Part shown: piece after piece, positions 27,301-36,018 of the stretch
Layout: every line of letters begins with the position of its first letter
How positions within the stretch are numbered: the first letter of the stretch is position 1
Assembly (NCBI GenBank): GCA_002071485.1
Contig: MWFF01000050.1
Coordinates: 1-48,415 of the forward strand
Length of the DNA stretch: 48,415 bases
Direction: 5' to 3'
Source of the DNA: Verrucomicrobia bacterium ADurb.Bin006
Lineage (GTDB): Bacteria; Verrucomicrobiota; Verrucomicrobiia; Limisphaerales; J093
The notes under the pieces: model-generated
Database searches by the model: none
What the model saw: only the letters and a program-made list of their open reading frames with translations
What the model was told of the DNA's origin: nothing
Translations under genes and position numbers: made by a program

Positions 27301-28447
27301 CCCGGCTGATCTTCAACCCCTCCGGCCGTTGCAGTCCCATCCCCCGCATCTTCTCCACCAACCGGAACGCCTGGTCCGTCGGCCATTGATACACCGGCAG
27401 GTTTCGCCACTTCCGCGGAAAGGCTGTCTGCGAAACGTCCACCACCTCGATGCCATCGAGTTCTGCCATGCGAAACTCCGGTGCAGCCCGAAAGCCCACC
27501 GACTCCGTCGCCACAATCGGTCGGGCGCCTTGCGCGAACCTAATCTCACCTGCGTCGGTCGTACGAAACGCGTCCATGCGAATGGTCCATTTGCCCGCCC
27601 GCACCTGCGCCTTCATGCGGCCCTGATCGTCCACGGCCACCGGCACCGGCGCGTCCACCGACCCGATGCTCCAACCCTCGGGCACGATATGGCCCAGGTC
27701 CTCCTCGCGGCTCTTCCCCGACACGCTCAACTCGAGTTCGGTGCGCAGCCAGAGCGGAATGCCATCCTCGATGACGCGCCAGATCTGGGCGGCAACCGTG
27801 TCCTTGTCCGTAGCCTCGAGACGGACGCGTTTGAGCCAGAGGTCCCCGGCCTCGTCCCAGTTGGGCAGCTCGACTTTCTTGCCTTCGAGGACGAGTGAAA
27901 GCAGGCCTACCTCGCGCGGCACGCGGATCAGTTGGGGCATTTCAGTTTCCCAGCGGAACGATCCCGCAATCTGATGACGTCCTGGCTCGAGCTCGAGGCA
28001 GGGCCGGTTCTCGTGCTCCACAACGGCGATCGGCGCGCCGTTCGCGCGCACCTCGAGCGGCCAGGTCTCCCCGCCCCCCGGCAGCGGCACCCAGGTCCGG
28101 CTGAATACGGCCACACTCAATTCAAACGTTGCGGATTTCTGATCCGCCGCCAACGACAGCGCGCCGGGCCAGAAACAAACGCGCCGGGCGGCGTCATTGA
28201 ACGGCGTCGGACAATTGCGCTGTTTGAGGTCCCAGGTCGCCCAGTCTTGCCACTCCCTGAGCGGCGCGGGGATTCGGCGCCCGGCCAGTTCCTGGGCGTT
28301 GCACGGACGGATTGCGCCGCAGGCGGCAAACCAGACGGCCAGCAAGGTGACTGCTTTCACTGTGTAGGGCTTCAGTTCCTCGAGTGTGTCAGGCAGGGTC
28401 ATGGCGGAATAACCCGCGGTGCGAATCTGCGGCTGTTGGCTGCGCAT
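24308..28447 (-). CDS. Very large envelope protein, two related halves, function unknown
   Basis: A 1379-residue protein I cannot assign to a named family. Layout: signal sequence or lipobox-like segment (VTLLAVWFAACG, about 33-45), an exported beta-rich region (60-495), membrane segments around 503-533, 545-560 and 570-592, a proline/alanine/glutamine linker (620-650), membrane segments around 706-727 and 743-762, the latter reading like a second signal peptide (ending PTSSLAQ), a second exported region (765-1210), and four or more C-terminal membrane segments to 1370. Residues about 105-190 and 800-885 look alike (VPLPG...W..V.V, then a GRH/GVH turn and a hydrophobic strand), suggesting duplication or fusion. 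An alternative start is Met16 (28402). Such proteins are probably envelope scaffolds. A family A repeat lies 81 bases upstream. Confidence 0.8.
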   Translation of the reverse strand: MRSQQPQIRTAGYSAMTLPDTLEELKPYTVKAVTLLAVWFAACGAIRPCNAQELAGRRIPAPLREWQDWATWDLKQRNCPTPFNDAARRVCFWPGALSLAADQKSATFELSVAVFSRTWVPLPGGGETWPLEVRANGAPIAVVEHENRPCLELEPGRHQIAGSFRWETEMPQLIRVPREVGLLSLVLEGKKVELPNWDEAGDLWLKRVRLEATDKDTVAAQIWRVIEDGIPLWLRTELELSVSGKSREEDLGHIVPEGWSIGSVDAPVPVAVDDQGRMKAQVRAGKWTIRMDAFRTTDAGEIRFAQGARPIVATESVGFRAAPEFRMAELDGIEVVDVSQTAFPRKWRNLPVYQWPTDQAFRLVEKMRGMGLQRPEGLKISRVFWLDEDGNGLTFRDQIHGTMQQIWRLDVAVGQKLGAAKMGGQPQLITVDPVNGTAGVEIRTRNLDLQAIGRSDRMKAIPATGWQAPADELDVSMNLPPGWRLLALFGADWVEGDWLTAWTLLDLFLLLIFSLAVFKLWGWKAGLVAFLAFSLGYHEPGAPRLTWLFMLLPLALLRVVPQGGVRKAIIGWQWLAVALLLFGLVPFVASQLQSVIYPQLERQGFSYGSYPLFGWRAYHPPPQWAAPRQAAQVPEAAQAQQAEVPALGKRAARYGLESNLAYESKAKIQTGPAEPEWNWNLVRCGWNGPVSASETIRPVLISTSVHRVLTVLRVALLLALGGLLLRRGGWKPIAVGPGKATGLGAAAALLLALCVPTSSLAQVPDKETLNTLRERLLETSDAYPRAAEIPTVDLNVTDGRISMTVEVHATAQVAVPLPGKLPSWSPVSVQLDDKPEAVLRRDDGYLWIVASAGVHRVVVEGFLPSATEWEWTFLLKPRRVAIDAPGWTVTGVRPNGIPENQVFFARQRETAAGEAEYDRKDFNAIVAVERNLEVGLVWQARTVITRLAQTGKAVSLRVPVLEGEKVLSLGVIVRDGFVEVRLGAGEGEFAWESELPIGKGIELSAAKTDRWIERWHLVTSPVWNVSLSGLAPVFEISERNLAPVWRPWPGESVTLSFSKPEAMSGDTITVRRVNHDISLGSRQRTAQLTLDVEASLGDDFILELDPEAEVSSLKQDDRSIPVRREGAKLIVPVHPGSQTLNLEWRSNRPLETRAVAGSVKLPVEAANITTAIRVPESRWVLWVSGPLRGPAVRFWTVLAVSLLAAWVLGGLKLSPVTRLQWMLLALGLTQIHLAAALTVVGWFFLVALRGRRGSEGAAWRFNLLQVLLVGLTLAALGILVAVVSEGLLGNPEMFIRGNGSSRLELRWFQPRSGTELPLPVVVSVSVWFYRLLMLAWALWLAAALIRWLRWTWIQFSTGGCWKAPARKPKSPPPLPTDKG

Positions 28448-28527
28448 CCTCCGCCAGGCATGAGCACAGTAAAACGACCCGCGCCACAGCGGTTGGGCTG
28501 GTCATCGATGAATTGCTCTTTGCTCGT

Positions 28528-28606
28528 TGAATCCGTGACCGGTCAAGCCCGTGCTCGTATCGAGCAAGCTCAGTGTGTGTGCTGCGTCGAAGGGGTCAAG
28601 CATTCT
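28528..28606 (+). repeat. Repeat family A, diverged copy
   Basis: A 79-bp copy of the family A core with TGAATCCGTGACCGG at the left and GGGGTCAAGCATTCT at the right; the middle is six bases longer and the ends have drifted. Same orientation as the copies at 34194 and 39976. It lies upstream of the 1379-residue gene. Confidence 0.7.
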
Positions 28607-28696
28607 TTGAATCGGCCCAAGCCGCCGGCACGGTCATTTCAGTTAAATCCCTGAAGGGTCGCTGTTGTCCAGGTTGGAAACAGGATGAAGAACCTG

Positions 28697-28906
28697 TCAC
28701 TTTATCCAACCGATGTGCGACGTACCATAGGGCGGGCGCGTCTTGGTCGCGACATAACCGACCGCAGCACACTCAACCTGCGCGCGCGTGAACATTGCGC
28801 CGGTGGCGGACTTCAAATCGCCGACACACACCGCGACCTTGTTCAACTTGACGGCCGCGGGCACCACGGCAATTTGGACACGCTCCCTCTCATTGCGTGC
28901 CAGGCT
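28697..28906 (-). pseudogene. Fragment of a DUF4091-type glycoside hydrolase gene
   Basis: The minus strand reads for 69 codons without a start: SLARNERERVQIAVVPAA, then VAVCVGDLKSATGAMF, AAVGYVATKTRPPY and GTSHIGW, ending at a TGA at 28697-28699. This matches the N-terminal domain pattern of large exported verrucomicrobial DUF4091/DUF6067-like glycoside hydrolases ('L..NE.E..Q....P', 'V.DL....G', 'VGYV.TK.RPPY....GWW'). The rest of the enzyme is missing on both sides. It is a gene relic between the lamin-tail/CotH gene and the 1379-residue gene. Confidence 0.65.
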
Positions 28907-28917
28907 TACATTGTAAC

Positions 28918-31900
28918 TTAAGGGCTGACCCCGGTTCTTAAGACGACCTGGTAATAACGCCGTTCCGACCCCTCAACGGCCGGGTCGGTCAGGCTGGCGA
29001 CCGCATTCTGGGCTTGAACCTCGACCGGCAGTTCGGTCCAGCAACCGTTCTCGAGATCCTCGCAATACCGCACGCGATAGGTGCGCCCGGGCAAAGCCTC
29101 CCATGTCAACGTCACGCCTGCCGCGGGATCCGACCGCACCTCGTAAATCCGAATCTTCGGCCACTCGGTGGACGCGATGCTGTTCGGTGCGCCCGGTGTG
29201 GGCGGGGACATCCGGTAAAAAGGCAGTGGGGCGGCGTCGGGCCAGCGCCCCTCGCTGCGGTCGGTCTCCTGCGCGACGAAGACCACCTCATCGATGGGCC
29301 GCCCCGTGGCGTCCGCAAGCAGGATTCGTTCCCCCAGTTGGTCGAGTCGGAAGTTCACGTGCAGGTCGCCATCAGGGCGTGACTGTTCGGGCTGCCCGTC
29401 GGCCCAGACGAGGAGATAACCGTGTGGCGGGACGTGGAACCCCTGCGGAACGACAAACAGAGACGGTGTCGCCGGATCGTCGCTGAGCCAGAATCCGGCG
29501 ATCGAGATCGGGATGGGGCCTGGATTGTGGATTTCGAACCAGTCATCGAACGCGCCGTCCGCGGGATCGGCCACGGCGCCCCGGTTCGAGGCCATCCATT
29601 CATTGATGAAAAGAGCGGGGGGCGGCGTGTTCGTGCTCGAGCACTCGATTCGGATCGAGTCGACGGCGTCCGCGACAGGTTGTCCGGCGCGGTCGAGTCC
29701 CTGAACCTCGATCGCGTTGGCGCCCGGTTGCAGGGCTAGCCTGAGGCTCCAACGCGTGGGTGAGAACCAGGTCAGGGGGTAGGGAATCCCGTTGACCGTG
29801 ATCGCACGGACCCAGACAGGGGCGGTGCCGGTGAGGGAGACGACGGTTTGGGACGTCGTGTGGTCGTTGCCATTATTGGTCGTGATGGCGAAGACGGCCT
29901 CGACCGTTTTCAACTGGGCTTCGAGATACGCGCGGCGCCGGCGAATCCAGGACTTGATGGCGTCCGGGCTGTTCAGGGCGACATTGTTGGCGCGGAACGC
30001 GGCGTACTTGGCGTCGAGGATGGGATCGATGGCGCTGGCCCGGAAGAACGTCTGCATGGCCTCGTGCAGGCCGGCCCAATAGCGCCGGACGAACGCAGGC
30101 GTCTGGTACATGCGCCGGATGGCGGGGTCGCCCACGTCGAACAGCGGCGCGTCGGGCGGGTCGTTGAATACGCCGAGGCCGACATCGAAGTCCCAGCACA
30201 TCAGTTTCCAGGAATCGCGTTCGGGCTTGTAGAGGAAGGTGTTTTTGGCGTTGGGATTGCCGAATGCATCCCAGAATGAAGCCAGGTCGTTCATGGCGAA
30301 GGTCAGCATCCAGTGATCCACGTCCACAATCGCCTCGACGCGCCCGATGTAGTCGTTAGTGGCGTTGACCGCATCGACCAGGGCGAAGAGCGGCGCGAAG
30401 TCGTTGGCGGACCCGCGCACGGCGCGCGGGCGCCAATTCCAGCGGTAACGGGCGGTGTTTGCGCGGCCGTCGGGCAGGGTGAACTTTTCGAGGGTGTTAA
30501 GGATGCACGGATCGAGGCGGTTGCCGGCGTTGTCGAACTCGTTCCAGCAATCGGTCTTGTAGAGGTCGCCGCGGTCGTCCCCGGGGAACCATTCCTCGAT
30601 GGTGTCCCTGCCCGGCTGCTGGACATCGTCGTAGATGGCGCCGCGTCGAACGCCGTTGACGAACAGGTGCACATAGCGGCGGTACATGTTGGGCAGGCCG
30701 TACTGATCGAGGAACCAGTACATGAGTTGTTCGCGTTGGTTGGTGTCGTCGCGCACGGGCCAGTCGAGCGTGACATGCCGTTCGCCGAGAAACCGGTCGT
30801 CGGCGGGAAAGTTGACGTCATACCCGCAGAGGTTGCCTGTGGGGCTGGTGTAGCCGGGGGAGGTGTAGGAACTGCCGCTGTAATGCGCGCCGGCATTGTA
30901 GATGACCCGGTTGGTTCCATAGACGAACGTGGCGTCGACGTCGTCGTTGCTCATTTTCTCGCGGCTGGCCCAATGAGCGTGGGACGCCGCGGTGATCCAG
31001 AGGCGATAGTTGGCGAAAGCGCCCGGCACATGGTCTTCGCCGACCCTGACGAGGCATTCGCGCGCGGGCGCATCGGCGGGGAACCGGCTGGTCGCGGGCG
31101 CGGCGTGGGCATCGAGGGCCTCGACGAAAAACGCGATGAGGGTTCCCTTCGGCTGGGCGGGGAGAATGGCCGAATAGACGCCGTCCTTCGGGAATTCGTC
31201 GCATCCGGCGCCGTCATCGGACATGGCCACCGCCGTGGTAGCGAGATCGGGATCGATGCGGTAGTGGACGAATGCGCCGGCAATCCCATCGGGATCGCTG
31301 AGGCGGGCTGTGACGCGGATGGGTTGTCCGGATGCCGGCAAGACGGGACGATGGGCGACGTCGGTGATGGCGGGAGGTGCATTGGCGCGGCTCTGGCTGT
31401 TGCGTGCGGCGGGGGTGCCGAGATTGTGCGGGAGGTTCAGGCGGCCATAGGCTTCGAGTGCGCCTCCGCGAAGGCGCAGGAGGATTTCAGGATGTCCTTT
31501 GAGCCAGCGGACGCGCGCGCGAATCGTGACCGAGGTTCCGACGGGGATGCTCGATTGGAGCCGGGTGAAGGCGCGGTTGACGACGTGATCTCCGCGTTCG
31601 GTAGCCACGAGCCGCAGCGAGCGTGCGCTCTGATGGCCTTCGGTCTTCTCCCACCTGCTGTGGCTTTGAGTGCCCTGGAATGTCCAGCCGTCAAGACCGT
31701 TTTCGAAGGTCGAGTTGGCGATCCGATTGTTGCCGGCGACGAGCACTTGAACCGTGTCGACGAGCGCCTCGCCCGCACCCATCAGGAAGAGCTGCAGTTG
31801 TTCGGCGGAGGGCGTCGACGGATGCGGCGAGACAAGGGGACCTGTCGCCTCGACGGTTGTCCAGGGGGCCTTGGCGGTCTCGTCGCTGTCGGCCCAGTTG

Positions 31901-34185
31901 GGAGCCAGATCGGCGTCGGCTCGAGGGTCGATCCGTTCAAGGCTGCTGCCGCCACCGTCCGCCCAGCGCCCCCACCGACCGCCATCGCGGTAGGTGACCT
32001 CATCGATCAGCACCCAGACGGGTTCGGAGGCCGGTTCCTCCGGCGGTGAAGCTGCGCCATCGAATCCCAGGGGCGCTTCGAGCCCGATGCGCTCGCCTCG
32101 ACCAGAGAGCGCGCCGGTGAAGTCCCCGAGGATGAGAGCGGGATCGACATCGGGGTGATTAGCCCGGAGGCGGACGGCGTTGCGGGCCACCACCAGAAAA
32201 CCACCCGGAGCGACCGACGTGCCGGGAGGAAAGCGGAACTCGATGCCATCAGCGAGGCGCCATCCGCCCAGATCGACTCCGTCCGGCCCAGAGTTATGGA
32301 GTTCGACGTATTGGTCGTCGTCCATTTCCGAAATAGGGTGGTACATGATTTCATTGATCACGACGGCCGAGCGGCGCGGACGCGCATTGGTCGTGCCTGG
32401 CGTGGGCACATCAAGCGTGCGCAGGCGCTCGGCGCCGTCGGGGAACCGTCCGAAGGCCGCGCCCTGCCATTGCGGGGTGAGACGGACGGCATCGAGTATG
32501 CGATCGAGCGCGGGGTGGCTCAGGAACACCGCTTCCCCGGCTGCATCCAGAGCGAACCCGAGTTGGGTCTCGTCGAAAACGACGAACCCGCCCGGGTCGA
32601 GCACCGTGCCATCGGGGATGCGGAATTTGAGTGCGATGCGATCGTCGCTCAGGTAACATCCGGCGAGGTCGGCCGGGCGGGGGCTGCCGTTGTAAAGTTC
32701 GATGAAGTCGGGCTGGCCTGGGTCGGCATGCCCGAGGAGTTCGTTGATGACGATGCCGGCCAGCGGGTCCACGGGGAGCGGGTCCTGCCTCCCCGGCGAG
32801 CCGCCCCTGGCCGCGCTCGAAGCCCAGGCTCGCGAGTCCCTCTCGCCATGGCTCGGGCGGGCCAGGACCAACGAGTGACCCGTGCCGTCCGGAGCGACGG
32901 GCCAGGGGGGACGGTCCGCATAAGAGACCTCGAGGACGATGGCGCCGGACCGTTTGCGGAGGCGGATGGTGCCGCCTTCGTTGGCGAGCTTGCCGTCGAA
33001 TGGACCCAGCACATTGGTTGCGCCGGACACCGCGCGCAGGTCGTCAGGAGCGGCAGCCACGACGAGATAACTGTTGCCGGCCAGGATTGTGTTGGGGGGA
33101 AAGGTGTAGTCGCATTCGCCCGAAAAGCGCCATCCGCTGATATCCTCGAAGAAAGGATTCGAGTTGTAGAGTTCGATGAACTCGAGATTCCGCCCGTCGG
33201 ATCGCGGGGCGGGATGATACATGATCTCGGTGATGGCGATGCCCGTTCGGCGGCTCGAAGGGCCGGGCGGTTCGTATGTCTGTTGCGCCGGACTTGGGAA
33301 GGTGAGGGTGAGGGAGGCGATCTGGCTTGTGACGGAGCCGTGGGCGTTGCGGACGATGACGTCGTAACTGCCCACGTTGGTCAGGACGGCGGCGGGGATG
33401 AAATACTGGGCGTTGGTTGTGAGGAGGATCGGCTGCCCGTCCAGACGCCACTGATGGCGCATCGGCTTGCTGCCATAGACCCCGACCGTGAACATAGCCG
33501 GATCGCGAAAGGGGACCGTGATCGAGACCGGTTGGCGCGTAATTGCCGGCGGCGTGCCGGGGGGCGCGACAGGCTCGGCCGTGCCGCGCAGTTCCGCGCG
33601 AAAACCGGTGGGGTTGACGCTGTCGCCGGCGTTATTGACGACGAAATCGAGCGTGTTAATGCCTTCGACGAATCCGTCGGCAAGGGTGAAATCCCCTGAG
33701 AATGCGCCGAAATTGCCGTCGTAAACGATCCCGCTGCTCGAGCCGTTGAGGCGCACGTCGACCCCCGCATTGTCGGAGGACCACCGGAAAGTGACGGTTG
33801 CGGTTGCGGGTTCGAAGCCCTTGAGGTCAAAGCGGAGCCGATAGACGTAGTCTCCGGGAGAATTGCCGCTCGTCTGACTGGCCTGAGGCGCGATCCACCT
33901 CGAGTCGGGTCCGTTGTCCAGCCAAGGGGGAATCGGATAGCCCGACCGCACCACGTAGGCCGCCGGCCCGGGCGCGCTCGAGTCGGCGCTCTGGATGAGG
34001 GTCCAATGCGGATCAACTGCTCCGCCCGAGAGCAATGCGCCACTGGCGTCGACGCCCGTGTTGAAGAGGCCCGGAATGGTTGCAGCGTTCGCCCCGAAAA
34101 GGAGGCAGGCGAGGCCCGCGGCCGGTTGCAGGGCGCCCCAGGGCCGGCGACAAAAAGCTCTGTTCCGGAAGTGTCGGTTGCGCAT
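28918..34185 (-). CDS. Giant exported lamin-tail/CotH protein
   Basis: A 1755-residue exported protein. From the ATG at 34185: a signal peptide (basic start, then GLACLLFGANA); a beta-sandwich region to about 205; an Ig-like domain (about 212-300); lamin-tail domains at about 315-440 (ITEIMYHP..EFIELYN), 477-590 and 607-720; then the CotH spore-coat-kinase-like domain (about 1085-1340: YDVNFPADDRFLGE, YWFLDQYGLPNMYRRYVHLF, LMCWDFDVGLG); a fourth lamin-tail domain (about 1525-1650); and a C-terminal module (RVRYCEDLENGCW ... RRYYQVV) shared with other proteins here. CotH members can be protein kinases; catalytic activity is not shown. The frame is open to 34251, but a family A repeat occupies that leader and the signal peptide starts at 34185. 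Confidence 0.88.
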   Translation of the reverse strand: MRNRHFRNRAFCRRPWGALQPAAGLACLLFGANAATIPGLFNTGVDASGALLSGGAVDPHWTLIQSADSSAPGPAAYVVRSGYPIPPWLDNGPDSRWIAPQASQTSGNSPGDYVYRLRFDLKGFEPATATVTFRWSSDNAGVDVRLNGSSSGIVYDGNFGAFSGDFTLADGFVEGINTLDFVVNNAGDSVNPTGFRAELRGTAEPVAPPGTPPAITRQPVSITVPFRDPAMFTVGVYGSKPMRHQWRLDGQPILLTTNAQYFIPAAVLTNVGSYDVIVRNAHGSVTSQIASLTLTFPSPAQQTYEPPGPSSRRTGIAITEIMYHPAPRSDGRNLEFIELYNSNPFFEDISGWRFSGECDYTFPPNTILAGNSYLVVAAAPDDLRAVSGATNVLGPFDGKLANEGGTIRLRKRSGAIVLEVSYADRPPWPVAPDGTGHSLVLARPSHGERDSRAWASSAARGGSPGRQDPLPVDPLAGIVINELLGHADPGQPDFIELYNGSPRPADLAGCYLSDDRIALKFRIPDGTVLDPGGFVVFDETQLGFALDAAGEAVFLSHPALDRILDAVRLTPQWQGAAFGRFPDGAERLRTLDVPTPGTTNARPRRSAVVINEIMYHPISEMDDDQYVELHNSGPDGVDLGGWRLADGIEFRFPPGTSVAPGGFLVVARNAVRLRANHPDVDPALILGDFTGALSGRGERIGLEAPLGFDGAASPPEEPASEPVWVLIDEVTYRDGGRWGRWADGGGSSLERIDPRADADLAPNWADSDETAKAPWTTVEATGPLVSPHPSTPSAEQLQLFLMGAGEALVDTVQVLVAGNNRIANSTFENGLDGWTFQGTQSHSRWEKTEGHQSARSLRLVATERGDHVVNRAFTRLQSSIPVGTSVTIRARVRWLKGHPEILLRLRGGALEAYGRLNLPHNLGTPAARNSQSRANAPPAITDVAHRPVLPASGQPIRVTARLSDPDGIAGAFVHYRIDPDLATTAVAMSDDGAGCDEFPKDGVYSAILPAQPKGTLIAFFVEALDAHAAPATSRFPADAPARECLVRVGEDHVPGAFANYRLWITAASHAHWASREKMSNDDVDATFVYGTNRVIYNAGAHYSGSSYTSPGYTSPTGNLCGYDVNFPADDRFLGERHVTLDWPVRDDTNQREQLMYWFLDQYGLPNMYRRYVHLFVNGVRRGAIYDDVQQPGRDTIEEWFPGDDRGDLYKTDCWNEFDNAGNRLDPCILNTLEKFTLPDGRANTARYRWNWRPRAVRGSANDFAPLFALVDAVNATNDYIGRVEAIVDVDHWMLTFAMNDLASFWDAFGNPNAKNTFLYKPERDSWKLMCWDFDVGLGVFNDPPDAPLFDVGDPAIRRMYQTPAFVRRYWAGLHEAMQTFFRASAIDPILDAKYAAFRANNVALNSPDAIKSWIRRRRAYLEAQLKTVEAVFAITTNNGNDHTTSQTVVSLTGTAPVWVRAITVNGIPYPLTWFSPTRWSLRLALQPGANAIEVQGLDRAGQPVADAVDSIRIECSSTNTPPPALFINEWMASNRGAVADPADGAFDDWFEIHNPGPIPISIAGFWLSDDPATPSLFVVPQGFHVPPHGYLLVWADGQPEQSRPDGDLHVNFRLDQLGERILLADATGRPIDEVVFVAQETDRSEGRWPDAAPLPFYRMSPPTPGAPNSIASTEWPKIRIYEVRSDPAAGVTLTWEALPGRTYRVRYCEDLENGCWTELPVEVQAQNAVASLTDPAVEGSERRYYQVVLRTGVSP

Positions 34186-34193
34186 TGCTATCG

Positions 34194-34266
34194 AGAATCC
34201 TCGACCGGCAAGACTTGCCGCAAACACGCCGAGTCTGTTTGCTGCGTTCAAAGGGTCAAGGATTCT
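34194..34266 (+). repeat. Repeat family A, 73-bp core, in the leader of the CotH gene
   Basis: AGAATCCTCGACCGG ... AAAGGGTCAAGGATTCT, exactly 73 bp like the cores at 2764 and 39976. It ends eight bases before the CotH-gene ATG. Read on the minus strand, its terminus GAGGATTCT supplies the only Shine-Dalgarno-like GAGGA near that start. A short remnant of the second palindrome (GAGCGAGGCG) follows. Confidence 0.8.
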
Positions 34267-34460
34267 CTGGAGCGAGGCGGTTCATGGCGAGTTCTTGGGC
34301 GGTCGTCGGTGCGGTTTGACGCGCATCCAAGTGGTGTCGCATTTCCCTTCAACGTGACCCTTGATCTTCGAGGTCACAGAGGTCAAGGCTATGCTCCTTC
34401 GTCGCGCCTCGCCGGCCGGCCAAATCCCCTCCAGCGAAATCGGGACTAATTCTTGCACAG

Positions 34461-34492
34461 ACCTTAGGTTGACGCGTATGCGCGGCCGCGGG
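34461..34492 (+). repeat. Short hairpin repeat, family D
   Basis: Second copy of the 32-bp element at 16096-16127: GGTTG / CGGCC, bulged A, CGC / GCG and loop GTAT. Two stem changes relative to the other copy keep pairing as G-U wobbles in a plus-strand RNA. It lies just beyond the stop of the minus-strand PHP-domain gene. Confidence 0.55.
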
Positions 34493-34502
34493 AGAGCAGC
34501 CC

Positions 34503-35873
34503 TCAGCGCAGCGCGATTGGATTGGCGTACACCCAGGGGACCCATTCGCCGCGAATCCAAAGTTCGGCTTCGACGCGATATTTGCCGGGGCCGGACGGAG
34601 TCCACTCGATGGACCGGCCCTCCTTTTGGAGAACGGGCTCGCCGTCTTTGATCACAGTGAATCGGCAGGGCAGGGGCGATCGCGCCACCAGCCGGATGTC
34701 CGATGTGTAGTCAAGCGTTTCGCCCATGACCGCCTGTCCGGATTCGCTCTGGGCGAGCCATTGACAGCCCGTGCTGTCCGCCAGCATGTCGAAGCCGACA
34801 AAGGCGCGTCCGGCCCGCAGCGCATCGAGAATCGCCGTCTCGGTCAGTTCCTGGGCCAGAACGTGCGTGCCGACGTGGCGCGCCATGCGGGCATAGGGAT
34901 CGAGTTGGACGCGGCAGAGGACACGGCCGGGTTCGAGCGGACCGAAGAAGAGCCGCAGCAGCCAGCGCGTGAGGAAGTTCAAGCGCACATCGCGGAGCGT
35001 TCGCGGGCTGGTATCCTCGATGCGCAGCGTGCCCTCCGGCGTCGAAACGCCGCGCACGCCGGTGTTTTGGTGGCAGTCATTGCCCGCGATGCCAGTCAGA
35101 TGGCGGGTGCGGTTGAGATCGTCCCATCGGCGGAGGTTCTCGACCGGCCGATCGAACATCAGCCGGAAGACGAGGTCGGGATGCCGCTTCTGGTTCAGGA
35201 TGAAGTCCGGGAGGATTCGAAGCAGAGCCTGTTCCTCGTCCTTGAAATCGGCGTGGGTGTTGTAGATTTCCATGCCGGTGAGTTCCGGGCGATTCCAGTC
35301 GCGCGGTTCCTCGGGATGGGCATAGAAGAGCACGCCGCCGTTGGCCAGTGCTGTTTGGGCGATTCGATCGTTTTCCCAGGCGTTGTCGAGCACGATGTTC
35401 GAGGCGACGCCAAAGGGCATGAGGCCCTCCTTCATCTCGAAGCCGGGGATGAACAGCTTGCCTTCCCGCAACCCGCGCCATTGTCGTCCGAAGTCGGCTT
35501 TTCCATTGTCGCAATGGTCGCTCATGCAAATGAAGTCGGTCCTGGTTTCTTTAAGCGCCTCGAGAATCTCCGGGAAGGAGACCTCGCAATCGTGGGAGAA
35601 CTCCGAGTGGCTGTGCACCACACCGCGGTACTCGGTCCAGTTGGTCAGAGGGGGAACCGGAACGCGCATGGCGCGTAGGGAGGCCCGGTTGGCTTCCTCC
35701 TCGGGAAAGCGAATGAAGGCATTATAGAACGCCAAGCGAAACCAGTAGAGAATGACCACGGTGACCAGCACGACGAGCAACAAGCCCACCCGCCAGACCC
35801 AGCGGAGCGCGCGACGCACGCGTCCGCGACCGGCTGGCTGCGACTGTTCGTGCGATCTGTTGTGCATGGGCAT
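34503..35873 (-). CDS. Membrane-anchored PHP-domain protein
   Basis: A 456-residue protein with a short basic N-terminus and one membrane segment (VGLLLVVLVTVVILYWFRL, about 29-47), then a PHP metal-dependent phosphoesterase-like domain: GVVHSHSEFSHDC (the H-x-H metal motif, about 85-97), FICMSDHCDNG, FIPGFEMKE, GGVLFYAHPEEPRDW and GIAGNDCHQN. The metal ligands look complete. The C-terminal hundred residues are a beta-type domain. The likely orientation is cytoplasmic N-terminus with the domain outside. Substrate unknown; PHP proteins act on nucleic acids, sugar phosphates or lipids. It appears to be a single gene; a family B repeat lies about 150 bases upstream. Confidence 0.87.
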   Translation of the reverse strand: MPMHNRSHEQSQPAGRGRVRRALRWVWRVGLLLVVLVTVVILYWFRLAFYNAFIRFPEEEANRASLRAMRVPVPPLTNWTEYRGVVHSHSEFSHDCEVSFPEILEALKETRTDFICMSDHCDNGKADFGRQWRGLREGKLFIPGFEMKEGLMPFGVASNIVLDNAWENDRIAQTALANGGVLFYAHPEEPRDWNRPELTGMEIYNTHADFKDEEQALLRILPDFILNQKRHPDLVFRLMFDRPVENLRRWDDLNRTRHLTGIAGNDCHQNTGVRGVSTPEGTLRIEDTSPRTLRDVRLNFLTRWLLRLFFGPLEPGRVLCRVQLDPYARMARHVGTHVLAQELTETAILDALRAGRAFVGFDMLADSTGCQWLAQSESGQAVMGETLDYTSDIRLVARSPLPCRFTVIKDGEPVLQKEGRSIEWTPSGPGKYRVEAELWIRGEWVPWVYANPIALR

Positions 35874-36018
35874 GATTTAGCCGGACGTTGCTGCATGGCT
35901 CAAACGAAAACGCGAAGGTAGGACCTGGCAACCTTCGCGTTGCTCGAACTGTTCTGAGTGGCAGACGCCTCGCCGCGCGGAACGGGCGGCGGGGAGGGCA
36001 TCCGATTTACGCCCACTG

